The notes: generated by a model not told the origin, from the letters alone. DNA of 64,000 nt from Neckera pumila (GCA_963969595.1 OZ018411.1:11596501-11660500); one strand, 5' to 3'. Positions 33,522 to 45,831 are shown, numbered from the stretch's first letter. Translations and numbers: made by a program.

Positions 33522-36090
33522 TCTATTTTTTTGGCGATATAGTGCCAGATTGCACTACTAACAAAAATTTGGTGAAAAAGGCATATGTGAAAATTGAAAA
33601 AAAAAAATCAAGCCAAAACCCGGCCCAGCTTCCTTCAGACGAGGCCTGAATGTCTTGACCCTGCCTAGTTAGTTCGCTCGCTTGTTCCAATGCAAAGTGC
33701 CAGGAATTCAAAGCTTGAAGCTTGTTTGCCACCTTCCCTTGCTCAAACTTGCCCGCAGAGCTTAGTTGATCTTGGATCCATCGCCAACTTTAGATTACGC
33801 AGTATGCACTACATTGCCAGTTTGTATAGGGTCTTCAAGGTTAGAATCGTCCATTTTTTTCCAATTGATTTTGCTAGATTGCCTAGGAAATTTCCAGACT
33901 ATCATGCATTAATCTCTTTGTTGTGAACTTTAGATCTCCAATTGATTTGGGCGGCGCCAGCTCTACTAGGTAGAGGCGCTGTCAAGTAGAGAGAGGTTTG
34001 CCTCGGAAAATCACGAGGATCTTGGCTGCAATTTGAAATGGCTTAGAAACAAAAGAAGTCATAGTCATATAAAAATCTTTAACACTACCGTGGAATCACC
34101 AATCCACCCAACTAAAGATGATGAAGGCAAGTGAGCTTATTACCCGCAAAGTCACCCTATACGCAAATTTCAATGAACAATGATGATGAAAGCAAATGAA
34201 TTGTCACTCGCAAATTCACCCTACTAATTAGAAATGGCTTAAGAAGTAATAGTCGTGTAGAATCTTCCAGTTTGATAGTTGAATCTTCTACACCGCCGTG
34301 GAACTACTCCCCGTTGACCTATTTTGTATGGCTCTAAATTGATTCACGGGTCAAAGTAGGGATAAGAAACCACAGGATACATGACAAGTAGAACCAATGG
34401 CATAATACGAGATACCATCGATGAATATGGCTTCTAAACTTTCAAATTCATGGTCTGCTGGTCATCAACCCAACATCACCGTAAGAACGAAGCAAGTCTC
34501 ACTCATGTGGGCAATAAACCCTACTTTGTTGCCACAATACAAAATGAAGCTAAGCAATGGTTTAACCCATGCCGCCCGCAACAACAAAGTTTACAAGAAA
34601 AGACAAAGCCACAAGCCACAACACACAAGTCTTTAATGTCTTCTCTAACTCCAATTTTTTGGCTGAACTTTGATTGGGTTTTACCATTGCTTTGAGAGTC
34701 CAAATCAAATGAATGATAGCTTTTTGGAAAGTAAATACATTTTTTTTTTTTTTAAAATCTCCAATCATTCTCATACTCTATCCAACATCTATAGCCACTC
34801 AAAGTTTCAGCCTTAAGAATTGAGGGCAACAGATCCTCCTTCACTTTGACACTCACAAATCACTTATAACAACTCTAAGTAGTACAAATGATATTTTTAT
34901 AGAAAGTTAATAAATTTTCCCACCACCTCTCACATTTTCATTGCAAAGTATAGACCTGGCTGTCTTTATGGCCAGTCAAAGTCTCTACCCCTTCACATGG
35001 TAGGCAACAGACTTTCCTTCATTCAAACTAGCACAAATCTCAATTTTCAGTTTCAATTCAAGTAAGAGAGGACTTTTTACAAACACAACATTATAATATG
35101 CAACTTTTCCAAATTTCATTCCAAAATTCTCAATATACAACACACTATGGCTCCTCAAACATTTGGCCTCAAAACCAACAACAAGGAAGAAGATGAAAGT
35201 GACCTCCACCTTATCTCCCAGCTCAACCACTCAAGTTAAGTGGACTTCAACCCATACAATCATTACATGGCTATCCTAACATTCATTGGCCATCATAATT
35301 GACACAACCAACTTTCTATCTTAGTCATAAAGATAAATCACCTCAAAGTTAAACTAATAGGTAATCTATCTCCATCTTTTCCTTCTACAACTTCACATAC
35401 ACAAAATAATATTAGAGACTATTTCCAAGTATGGAAAAATATGATTTAATACATGTCTTATAGAAGTAAAAATATATAATTTCAAGAAAAATATCACTCC
35501 ATCTTCCGGTTGCGTTTCTCATCTTGAGACTCAGAAAAAATCCTCTAGTTTGACATAGTAAAATCTAAAGTAAAAACAAAAATTAAACTTCACAACTATG
35601 TGCTTCTATAAATCAAAATCCTATCAAATTAGCATATAAATAAATATTTTCTACATAATGGACACATTTGCAATGTGACATAGCACCCTTATTGCGATAG
35701 ACGGGAATGAACAAATTCATGAGTGTTGGAGGCACATGGATTCACCATGGAGCTCCTACTTTAGAGTTTGTTGTTTTTTGATTGGGATATGCATACACAA
35801 TTGGCTTGCAGAAGTGTATCCTTGTCTTGCACATATCCTTCCCTTTTATGTTGGCTACAATGAGTTCCCAATTGAAATACACCTACATTGCACTTGCTTT
35901 GCTTTATGAGTTATGCTTCTGATTTTTTGTTTTGTCCACAATGCCATGATTTGAAAAAGCATTGCCAAAGGTGGTTATCCAAGTAGCAGTCTTTGTTTTG
36001 TAAGTAATCCAAAATTTTACATATTTGCCAAAGGGTGCTTAGGGTTTCGCCGAGCATCTCCTGTTTGCAGGAGTTCTGATTGCTAGAATT
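33522..36090. other. Intergenic stretch with a diverged tandem duplication
   Basis: Between about 34037 and 34330 two diverged copies follow each other: GAAATGGCTTAGAAAC..AGTCATAGTCATATA..CCGTGGAATCACC and GAAATGGCTTAAGAAG..TAATAGTCGTGTAGA..CCGTGGAACTACT. GATGATGAAGGCAAGTGAGC and GATGATGAAAGCAAATGAAT are also repeated. No convincing gene was found. Short frames on both strands at 34421-34774 are unremarkable. Confidence 0.4.
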
Positions 36091-36107
36091 CAGTGTTTAG
36101 GGTGGCA

Positions 36108-38033
36108 ATGGAAGGCGAGTCAGAGTGTCCACAGTTTAAGGAGATGAGCTTGCAGGGAGATGATGTGCGCATGCAAGAGGCTAGAAGTATAATATCAAAG
36201 GCGCTTCCAAATCCAGCCAAAATAGGCAAAATTCATGCCGCCCGTGCAGCTGCACACAAGATGGAGAAGGATGCTACTCTCCACAGCTGTGAGCTTGATG
36301 GGAAGGCAATATGTCTTGAGGACGGCATGGCGTGGCAAATTGCGCCGCAAGCAGAGTCCATTGTAAAGTTTTTCAAAAGTTCCCAAAATTCTACCAACTC
36401 ACAGCCTTTGAATCTCAACAACTCTCAGAGTGCTTCCAAAAGTGTTTCATTGAACACTATGTCTCTAGACACAGTGGTTTTGGAAAGTGAACCTTTGAGC
36501 CAATCGTGCATAGGGAGCCCTAGTAGTGGGCCCTTGGAACTGCATCGTCAACTGAGAGAAGACATAGTTCAAATTTTGGATAGAGAAGAAGAGTGTGAGG
36601 TTAAACGATGACTTTCTAGAGATCCCTGCATCAAAGAAGTGAGAGGTAAGCTATGATCGCATTCACCGCTTCCAAAATGAGTGGGCTATAAAATTAGTTT
36701 GGGCAGAATCGATTCGTAGCCCTGATGGTACTGTTCACCTTGTCAAATGTATAGTGTGTTCCACCTTTGAGAAGAATCCAGAAATCTTGGACCCAAAGTA
36801 GGATACATTGACCAAACACAAGGGGAGGAAGAAAGCAGCCTTTGATAATTGATATGCCTCAATATAAAGTCAAGAAGGGCAAATGATAGGTTTTGAAGAC
36901 AAGTTGTCACCAAATCAATTTGAGATTGTTTGCAACTCGTCAACCAGCTTCAATCTTGGAACAGTTGAACATAAATACTTCACTAGTTTGCTCCAAAAAA
37001 CTATGCAATTGTGCACAATTTATCAAATTTTATTAGCTAGAAGACCTATGCTGGAATATGAGGAGAAACAAGCACTCTATTCTTTCCTCAATGTCCCCAA
37101 TTTGTCTAGGATGCACTGCTCGGATAGCTCTAGATAAAAGATGGCGGAATTCTTGTACTTTCAAATAAAGTGGCAATGAAAAAGAAGCTAGGGATTGTCC
37201 AGTTCATCACTATGACTTATGATGAGGGAATGATAGTTGATAATGGAAGTTGGTTACATATCCATATATACGTTGTAGAAGATTATAAATTCCACTGCTA
37301 ATCTCCTTACAACGCTTAGTAGAAGGAGCTAGTGCAGATAGCTTGACTGTGGTCATTATGAAGGCTTTACAGACTACTGGCGACCTGACGTTGGAGAAAA
37401 TCTCTAAGAGGTTCACTTTAAGAAACCCGCATTTTAGGTGACGAGCCTTGATTTTTCTTGACGGATTTTAGTAGACATCTAATGCAATAAATCCATGTTT
37501 TTATGTCAACATTGATATTACATTAGATGTTTCTATGGACAAAAAATATGGGTTTGTTGTATTAGACGTCCACTAAAATCCGTCAAGAAAAATTAGGGCT
37601 CGTCATCTAAAACGCGGGTTTCTTATGGTGGTTCATATGTTTTGGAGCGGACAATGTCAGTGCATTCCAAGGCATTTGTACTGAAGTCACCATCCAAATT
37701 GTAACAAAGCTTGCTCCATTTTGCACCGAAGGCCACTGCATGGCTCACCATTGCAATTTAGCAACAAAGTCTTTACCTAACTTATTTGTATTTGCAGTGA
37801 TTGAGCAGGTAGTTCAAAAAATCCACTCTAATTTCTGCAAGAGCCCTAAACGTCTCAGTGAGTATCAAAAACTAGCTGAGGTTATGGCCACCAAAGGTCT
37901 GAAGCCTCTCCTACAAATGGCAATTAGGTGGGTATTGTTGTTGGAGCCATTGAGGAGGCTTCTCACTGACTTTTGCACCCTCTTAGCAAAGATGAAGGTA
38001 GATGTGGGCAAGAATGACGCAGCTAAGGTATAA
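36108..38033 (+). pseudogene. Decayed hAT-like transposase gene, split by a MITE
   Basis: An opening frame from ATG 36108 runs to a TGA at 36611 (ending DIVQILDREEECEVKR). A donor-like GTAAGC follows at about 36648. Then RIHRFQNEWAIKLVWAES, VKCIVCSTFEKNP and LTKHKGRKKAAFD form a BED/TTF-type zinc-finger region. Next come RRPMLEYEEKQALYSFLNV and NLSRMHCSDSS, then VVEDYKFH..EGASADSLTVVIMKAL and GDLTLEKISKRF. The frame is cut there by the insertion at 37414-37630 and resumes as FICFGADNVSAFQGICTEVT, APFCTEGHCMAHHCNLATK, SPKRLSEYQKLAEVMATKG and SLLEPLRRLL-like sequence to 38033. The order resembles hAT-derived transposases with a zinc finger (the type also found as domesticated zinc-finger proteins in animals). 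Several stops exist besides the insertion. Confidence 0.65.
37411..37633. mobile_element. CACTA-ended MITE inside the hAT gene, exact target duplication
   Basis: The element runs from 37414 (CACTTTAAGAAACCCGC) to 37630 (GCGGGTTTCTTATGGTG), 217 bp. Its arms are inverted copies, including GTGACGAGCC against GGCTCGTCAT and CTTGACGGATTTTAGTAGAC against its inverse. GTT at 37411-37413 is duplicated at 37631-37633. The host reading frame (ISKRF then ICFGAD) is continuous if the element and one GTT are ignored, so the boundaries are precise. Confidence 0.9.
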
Positions 38034-39670
38034 AGCTCGTCTCCAACTATTAGTGTTTGGTTTTGCATTGTTATCTTACTATAGTCAATGGTCTTTTGTT
38101 GTCACCTTTACTTTTGATCATTATTTTGAATGATTCATTGCTGAGTGTATTTGGTTCCTCCGTCAAGTTTGTCATAGTGCTTTCGTGTTCCTTGCTTTTG
38201 TTGCAGCGGTCCCTTTAAATGCAATAGTAGTCAGAGAAGTTGCTAGCTATGGAATTGTGTTAAATTTTTTGGCTACATGTATATTGCTATTGAAGCATGA
38301 TCTCAAAAGTAGCACTTCCTTGGCTTCATCATTGACAGCAAATGTGGACTTATATTGAGCCTCTTGACTATTTTTGTTTTTGCCCCTGGTGCTAAGCGTT
38401 TACCTTCCTGCATTTCCTGCATTAGAAAGCTGTAATTTATGTTGCTTCAAATTGTGAACCCAAAGCTTAGCTTTAGAGTGCCATATCAATGCCTGAGAAA
38501 TCTCGTCTGCTCATACGCCACCCTAGTATCCAAATCTCTCCTAGTATGCAAGCCTCTTCCAATATTCAAGCATCCCCAGTCAACCACAACTATCCGGTGC
38601 AATTCTCCCAGGTATCTACACCACCTCCTCAACTCCCTCATACTTCAAATTTATCTCCGTCTCTTATTGTTGTCATGAATCTGCCCCCAGCTCCTCCACT
38701 AGTTCCTTTAAACAACCCCGTTTATATCTCGGGCGTCATTGACACCTCCACCAAGAAAAAGAACGTAGATATGGAACTTGAGGTAGAAATTGAGCAGTTT
38801 CTGACATCTTATGGAAGAAAAAAAAGAGAATCAAATTAAATAAGCTGAAGTAATTAAGAATGCTATTCCTTCAACCATGGTTAAGTCTACTCATCCGGAG
38901 GCTCACCCCAACTTGCAAGATGGAAGAAGCTTGGCAACGACAATTGTTACTGAAGGTTCTAAAAATTCTGAAGCAACATGGACAAATTGGCCATCATCAG
39001 CTTCCATCTCTTATACTTTGGCTCACTGGAGCCAGCAAGTATCACATTAGCTTTGTTTGGAATTGATATGAATCAAGGACAAGGAGAAAGATACGTTCTT
39101 AGACAATACAATTGAAATTCAATCGCCAGATAAAGACATTGGCCCTTCCCAGCATGAGGAAGAGGCCTTTGAAGACACTTCCAATTTGCCAAGGGATCAA
39201 GAGTTCCAAGTTGATCCATCCGACTCCCTTACAACCTTGATCCATCTCATTTGCTTCGTCGACTCACAATGTAGGATTAATAAGTCAACTTTCAGTTCAG
39301 CACTCACAGCAATTTCTACCTCAAGTGAGTCAATTTGAAGCTTGGGATAGTGAGAGAGCCTATCAAGCTATACAAAGACTCACTGCAAATAGAACGCATC
39401 CTAGCATGGCGACACAACCATCTTATATTCCATCGCAAGTACCTAGTTCCAATTTGTCTCCTCTAGAGGCAAAACTTGCTCAACCAATGCAAAGTGCAAG
39501 ATTTGCGGCCTGTGCCTTCATCTAATCACCTTCTACCTATCCATCATCCCTGCCCAAGATGGATTCGATACTTGGGGCTACATGGTTGATACTTTCCGCA
39601 GCAGTGTCGAGGATTCTACCAATAGAATTTTTCTCTCCAATTCTTGTAAATGACTATACACTTTTATCAT
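38034..39670. other. Low-complexity region downstream of the hAT remnant
   Basis: Two plus-strand frames are notable: 38489-38839 (Pro/Ser-rich, with PPAPPLVPLNNP and a basic end GRKKRESN) and 39325-39525 (QFEAWDSERAYQAIQRLTAN). They might be decayed exons of the hAT gene or of another gene. I see no splice chain linking them and recognise no domain. Confidence 0.3.
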
Positions 39671-39674
39671 TTAA

Positions 39675-40565
39675 CTCCTAAATGCCCAAAGTTCCCTTGA
39701 GGGACATTTGGAATTTTGGGCAGGCTTGTGTGACCTAAAATTTTGGCTTGATTTTTTGAAACTTTTTTTGAAGATAAGGAACAACATAAGCTTTCTAAAA
39801 ATGTTTTTTTTTTCAATTGGTGCTCGGGAGAAATTTTTTTGCTATCCAAATTCTTAAAAACAGTTTGTCATGCAGAAAAAATAACCCACAATAAATAAAA
39901 AAATTTAATTTTTTAATTTTTTCCGAAAAGATTATGTTTTTGTCTACATCTAAAGCTTTGAATCATTCTATTTGGACTAAAAATGAGAAAGTTATGGACA
40001 ATCTAGTTTTGGGGGCAATCTAAGTGTCTTCTTCAAAAAACAACTTATAAGATTCATTTTAAATGCAATTTTCAAAAGAATTCAATTTTTTTTTTGGAAA
40101 GGTTAAGTTTGTTTGCAAGAACAATCCTGTCATTGGGATTATGGTGTTTCAATTCTATTTTAGAGCTATTAATGATTTAGTGTTTTATTCAATCTTGGAC
40201 CTACTTCTATTTAATAATTTTATTATATGTGAAATCAAATTTTGACATTTTGAATTTTTTTTCTACAATTCTCAACTCAAATGTTCAACATAAAATAGTT
40301 TAACTTTATGGTGTGTAGTACAAAAAAATTCCACAAATGGCCGTCAAGTTCATCTGAAATTGCAAATTAGAGTTCAAAAAAACTTATTTTTCCAACTTCA
40401 AATGCTAACATCTTCCAATCCGTACGGTCAAAATTCATGAAGTTTTACCACATGATTTGAGACAAGTGAAGTACAAGATTCTACAATTAGATTGTAAGAA
40501 GAAAAAAAAATTTGGTTTCTTGAGTGGTTTTGGAGCCAGAAAATGCCTTGGGCATTTAGAACTCA
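39675..40565. repeat. TTAA/CCCCTAAA repeat family copy
   Basis: It begins TTAA then CTCCTAAATGCCCAAAGTTC, with the hairpin TTCCCTTGAGGGA. Internal blocks are shared with the 44360-45831 copy, including TTTTGAAACTTTTTTTGAAG, GTGCTCGGGAG, GAAAGTTATGGACA and GTGTTTCAATTCTATTTTAG. The right end reads GGGCATTTAGA and is decayed, so that boundary is approximate. Confidence 0.5.
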
Positions 40566-41284
40566 ATGACAGGTCCTCTGTTTCCTCACTTTAGAATTAC
40601 ATTCAATCCTTTCCTCTTTTTGACATCAAATTTATTCAGAAATATAATCTACGGAATCAAGAGGCCAACAACATCAAGAAACTTCTTTGGCCTCAAGCCT
40701 CGTCATGAACTCTTGCTGCTAGCACATATGTTTGGCTACATAACATTTGGCTACACTTCATTGAATATGGCCTTGACTCCACATAGAAGGCAGCCCTTAC
40801 CTCCTAAGTGGTTCAAAAAACACATTGTGTCACTAGTAGAAAATGACATCCAAATTAACAGAAAATCAACATATTTCTATTGATTTGGGTACTGCAATGT
40901 CCGATTTCACATTTTTTATTAATGGTGACATTTTTTTTGTTGATTTGAACAATCAGTGACAAAATCAACATATTTTTGTTGAATACTTTTTGAACCTTCT
41001 AGAATCTTTTGGAATCTTTTGGAATTTTTTAGAATCTCTTGACATCTTCATTTTACATTGTATTTTAAAAAAAAAAATAAAGTACACATTTCGGTGTTCA
41101 ATAAAGTCAGTAGACTTTGGAGGTCATTTGCACTTAATAAATGAACATTTTTTAAAGAACTTTCAACTAAAAAAAGTTGTGGAGTTAAACCAACTTTCAT
41201 CTCCAACAGTCTTTTTGAGATTTCAAGTCTCCAATCAAAAGTTATAAACAAATTTTAGAGAAGTATTGGAAATTGATTTCTTGG

Positions 41285-41653
41285 TAAATTTAGAAGACTT
41301 TGGAAGCTATTTTGGTATAGTTAAAGGATTTTTTGGAAAAACTTTTAATTTAAAAGAAGTTGTAAATTCTAGAAAACTTTCATCTTTAATAATCCGTTTG
41401 AAGCTTTGATCCTCCAATCAAAAGCTATGGACAAAATTCAGAGAGGATATTAAAAAATGTCAGAAATGTCAAAAGTGATGATTTCCTAACCTCTTTTTAA
41501 ACTTTGTCCAAAACTTTTGAGAAAAATCTCCAAATCTCAAATGGAATTTTGAAGAGGAAAGCTTGTTTGAATTACTACCTTTTTTAGTTCAAAATGTTTT
41601 CAAAAAAGTTCTTCTACTATGCCAAAACAACCTCCAAAGTTTGTTGAATTTAC
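41285..41653. repeat. Inverted repeat (hairpin family copy)
   Basis: The left arm begins near GAAGACTTTGGAAGCTATTT and the right arm ends near AACAACCTCCAAAGTTTGTT. Inner blocks such as CCAATCAAAAGCTATGGACA pair with TTTGTCCAAAACTTTTGAGA, imperfectly. A further partial copy of the left arm lies just upstream at 41104-41270. This copy is more diverged than that at 47535-48148. Confidence 0.6.
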
Positions 41654-42795
41654 AATGAAATAATTTTAAAAACCTATCTCCATTTTGTTAGGCTTCATGT
41701 TAATTTCTATGCTTTTCTCCGATTTTCAAATTTCAATATACATGGGAGGTATTTAAAAATTTATTTAGGAAATGTATTCAAAAGAAAAAAGGGAGCAAAT
41801 ACTAGAAATGTTCAAGAAAATGTTTTTTTCCATCCCTCCTATTTCTTTCATTATAAGCAAATTATCTTTACTTAGCACAATCAAATTAGGTTTGAAGTAA
41901 AGAATTCACACTTTACTTTTAGTAATTTTAAAAATACAAAATCCAATTTGATGTGATTAAAAATACAAAAATAACTAGAATAATTTCCAAAAATTTGGAG
42001 ATGTTCTAAACAATAGACTAATGATATTAATTGTTAAATTTCAAAAAATGATACATTTATCAATTTTTCAAATTTTTGAAGGATCTGATTTGGTCAGGTT
42101 TAGCTTTGTATTCCTTTTGCTTGAAAATGTCTACAAACTTGGGAGAGTTTTTTAAATAAAAAAATAATACATTTGCCTTAGATTCTAAAACCATTTTTTT
42201 GGAGGGCAATAAAGCATTTATTATCTTCTTAGAATTTTTTTTCTCTAGAAGAGTTTTTTGCCGAAAGAGTTGATCATCCAAAATTGTTATAATTTAAAAA
42301 TCTAATGGTCAAAATTTTCCACAATTAATTCCGTGCATACTAGACAAATTACCCTTCGATTCACTTTTTTACAATTAAAATTAAAACTTTCAAACACGTC
42401 CATGTGCAAAAAACCATCAAAATTGGGTAATTCATTGAAAACCTCCATTGTACGTGAAAACATTGTTAGGCCCTGAGGGGTTAAAGCCAAAAAATTGAAA
42501 TTTTATCCACAATGAGCTACCTGAAATCTCTATATTGCCAAAAAATGCTAATTGGTCATTTAGAGGTTAATTTTTTAAATTTCCAACTGGTTAAGTTTTA
42601 TCTTTCAAAGAATTAATCCAAAAAAATGTATGTCACTTCTTGAACTTGCAAGTGTTCATTACATGTTGAAGGAATATGCTGGAACTTTATACTTCAACCT
42701 TCAAAAAAATATTTCATATTCATGCTTGAAGGAAATAGTGGATACAATTGTTTTTTTAATAACTTTATCATTCACAAATCGGTGTTTACAAATTT

Positions 42796-43146
42796 CAGCA
42801 GACTTCAAGGGCCATTTTCACATAGTAAATCAACTTATTTTTTAAAATTTTCAACTAGGAAAAGTTGTTGACGAAAGGTAGATTTCATCATTAAAAATCC
42901 TTTTGCAATTTGGAGTCTACAATTAAAAGTTATAGACAAAATTCAGAGAAGGGTTGGAAATGGCCATTTTTCTTTGACACTTTTAAACACCCTCTCTGAA
43001 TTTTGTCCATGACTTTTAATTGAAGACTCCAAATTGCACACGGATTTTTGGAGATGAAATCTACCTTCATTTAACAACTTTTCTTAGTTGAAAGTCTTAA
43101 GAAATCAGTTAATTTACTATGTGAAAATGGCTCCTAAAGTCTGCTG
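42796..43146. repeat. Inverted repeat (hairpin family copy)
   Basis: The left arm reads CAGCAGACTTCAAGGGCCAT, TTTCACATAGTAAAT. The right arm ends with the inverse, ATTTACTATGTGAAAATGGC and GTCTGCTG. ACAAAATTCAGAGAAGG pairs with CCTCTCTGAATTTTGTCC around a centre near 42970. Confidence 0.75.
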
Positions 43147-43227
43147 ACTTTCCAATGCAAATGAAAAAACAACGTAGAAGTAGTTAAATAGGAAACACAC
43201 AATTGCAAAGACATGTAAACAAATGTG

Positions 43228-43300
43228 TGGTCCATTGGTTAAGGACTTTGGAGTCATAACCCCAAGGTCTGAGGTTCAAACCCCGCCAGTGGTCTGCCCA
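43228..43300 (+). ncRNA. tRNA-like module inside the 2.8 kb element
   Basis: TGGTCCATTGGTTAAGGAC gives a good D-arm (GTCC/GGAC) and box A. The following loop contains GTCATAA between TTGG and CCAA. GAGGTTCAAACCCC fits box B. The acceptor stem is not convincing. The position inside the element, next to GGTGGC/CATAGCGGCC repeats, parallels the tRNA-like sequence at 4866-4937. It is probably tRNA-derived and not a working tRNA. Confidence 0.4.
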
Positions 43301-43876
43301 CATAGCGGCCTGCCCATGTGGTGGCTCAATGCCACATAGTGGCCTATCCACATAGCGACTGCCATGTGGCATTGAGCCAATGGTCAGAAATTGATTTTCC
43401 CATAAAATGTATTTAGTTGTTTTTTTAAATTGTTGAAAACTAACACTTTTTAGTTGCCAAATCAACACTTTCTAGTTACTTAATCAACACTTTTTTGTTG
43501 ATGAATCACATAAATGTGATTCAGTTTCATGTCCAAATCAACATTTTTTTGCTATGCAATGTCCAAGTCAACACGTCCAAATCAACAAAAAAATGAACAA
43601 AAAAAATCAACATTTTTTTGTCACTTTGGACGCTGAATTTTCTACTAGTGTGTCCTCTAGATTTATATGCAACTCGTATTTGCCAAATTCCATGAATTAT
43701 TGGTCAAATATGTAAACTACAAAATTGGAGGTGCAACAGTCATTGATTTTCATATGTTTTTAGAAAAATATTGCAGTACTTGCTATTGAAATGAGATGCT
43801 GCCAAAAATGCTAAAGTGTGTATTTCTAAAGAAATACATGTACTGGACATACAACTTCACAATATTTACAAAATTA

Positions 43877-44183
43877 CACTAGAAGAAAACTGCGTTGTAC
43901 TTGTCAAAAATTGCGTTGTACTCAACAAAAAGTATGGGATGGATTTTGTTGAGTTCTCCCTTCATAACGTTACATATATCCATTTTTACACAAAATTCTG
44001 CCTTTTGTTTGTAAAATTCTATGCTAGAACGGTAGAACGCAAAATTTTGCGTTATGAAGGGAGAACTCAACAGAATCCACCCCATACTTTTTATTGAGTA
44101 CAACGCAATTTTTGTTAAACACAACGCAGATTCAACAAGTAGAGTGCAATTTCTGACAAGTTAAATGTAGTTTTCTTCTAGTG
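43877..44183. mobile_element. CACTA-type MITE, 307 bp
   Basis: It begins CACTAGAAGAAAACTGCGTT and ends GTAGTTTTCTTCTAGTG. The arms pair through TTGTTGAGTTCTCCCTTCAT against ATGAAGGGAGAACTCAACAG. Flanking trinucleotides TTA and CAA do not match. It shares its outer 20 bp with the MITEs at 17852 and 33149 but has a different interior. Confidence 0.75.
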
Positions 44184-44359
44184 CAATTAGTAACATGTCC
44201 AATGCAATCAAGAAGTGTGCAATTCAATAGAAGACTTCAGTGCACATTTAACAAAAAACAAATAAAAATTAAATATACTGTAAACCATTCACATGCAAGG
44301 TTGTGTATATTACACTTACGTTATGTACAGATGTATTGAAAGACGCACAAACCACTTAA

Positions 44360-45831
44360 CCCCTAAAAGCCCGTTGTCCCTTTGGGGGACAAATGGATTT
44401 TCGGGCAGGTACCTACGGGCTGAATTTTTCTCCTGATTTTTTGAAACTTTTTTGGGAGGTAGAAAAACTGATTAGCTTCATGGGAATATAATTTTTTTCA
44501 CAATCGGTGCCCAAGAACAAAAGTTATGACCAAATAAGCTCAAAATTAGGGGACGGTGGGCAGCAAAAAAAATGTGCACCTTTTTCTTTTTTTTCTTAGT
44601 ATTTTTTTTTCATAGATTATATTTTGTCTATCTAAAAAGATTTGATTCATTTCATTTGGATTTGTTATGAGAAAGTTATGGACATTCTTGTTTTTTGGGC
44701 AGTTAGAGCATTATACTACTAAAATCATAACTCCCTCTGTAATATCACAATTCAATTTTGAATAATATTATAGAAATTCAATTGCTTTTGTAATAGCCAT
44801 AGGATACTTTCTACCATATATTATGTATTCTTTTCGTGAAATATTTGAAAATCAAATCGATACTTCTAAAAAAGTTTCAAAGAAACTTTTCAAACAACAA
44901 AACTATAGATAAATTCCATGTCTTTTTAAAATGTGATGTTAAAGAATAAGAAAGCACCAACCGCTAGTGTTGCTTTTCATATTCAAATGTGAAGATTCTA
45001 CTTACATTGTTCACTTGATTAATTTATTCTTATTGCAATATTTTCATCTTTGCAAAGGTTATTTTGTAAAAAATTATGATATAAAGATTTTCTTTAATTA
45101 CTTTATATTGCTCTATATCAATTTTTTCAAAGAATATTGTATGACAATGTCAATTTTTTCATTTAAAGATTATACATACTTTGTTTATCTACAATTTGTC
45201 ACATGAAAAATTGATGAAAGTAATATATTTAATGCGTAGCAAAGCAAGCGCCAATCGCTAGTCTTTTTGAAAAAAATAACTTGTAGGATTCATTTCTAAA
45301 TGCAATTTTTCAGATTTTTCAAATTTTTTTTTTTGCATGGTTAAGTTTACTTGCTAGAACAATCTGACCATTGGGATTAGTGCATTTTAGTTCCATCTAA
45401 AATATATGAATATTTTAGATTTTCCTTCTATCTCGTACCTACTTCTACTTGACAATTTTTTCAATAATGAAAATTAAGTTTTTTTGAGTTTTTTTTTTTT
45501 GTATACATTATCAACTCAATTCTCTACTATAAACATTTAAAGCTCAAAACTCTGTAGTGTAAAAATTTTAAGTTGAAAATGTTCAAAGTCAAAAAATCCA
45601 ATCCCACAATGTGCTGAAAAATTTGTTTTTTCCACTTTAAACGTAGATATCTTGCAATTTGTGCGGTCAAAATTTTTGAAATTTTTTCTACACATTGTCA
45701 TACTAGGTATGTGTAAGATCATACGGTTAGATGTGCAAAAAAAAACGTTTTTAATTTTTTTTCACTCTTTGCTAAAAAAATGGCAGTTTTGGGTGTTTTT
45801 TGGCAGAAAAAAGGCCTTGGGCCTTTAGGGG
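44360..45831. repeat. Longest TTAA/CCCCTAAA family copy, 1472 bp
   Basis: TTAA at 44356-44359 precedes CCCCTAAAAGCCCG. The right end is GGGCCTTTAGGGG followed by TTAC (one base from TTAA). GTCCCTTTGGGGGAC forms a small hairpin near the left end. About 500 bp near 44900-45260 is unlike the shorter copies and may be an insertion. No substantial frame was found. Confidence 0.55.

Larger units (their letters stand above)
40831..43650. mobile_element. Large non-autonomous CACTA-ended element, 2820 bp
   Basis: It begins CACTAGTAGAAAATGACATC and ends GAATTTTCTACTAGTG. A perfect 3-bp duplication TGT flanks it (40828-40830 and 43651-43653). Subterminal DNA has repeats of AAATCAACA(n) and TTTTTTGTTGAT in opposite orientation at the two ends. 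Inside are hairpins at 41285-41653 and 42796-43146, a GAGGGG-TTAA terminus of another repeat family at about 42477-42484, and a tRNA-like module near 43228. No transposase frame exists, so it must be moved in trans. It is the intact counterpart of the element at 3815-5251. Confidence 0.8.

Noticed and set aside
33522..34780. Small protein-coding genes
   Set aside because: Frames occur on both strands over a diverged tandem duplication, without splice logic or domains.
38489..38839. Pro-rich protein gene
   Set aside because: It is low complexity, lacks a clear promoter or partner exons, and lies beside decayed transposase sequence.
43877..44124. Short frames of 81-93 codons on both strands
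   Set aside because: They arise from the two inverted arms of a MITE and are non-coding.
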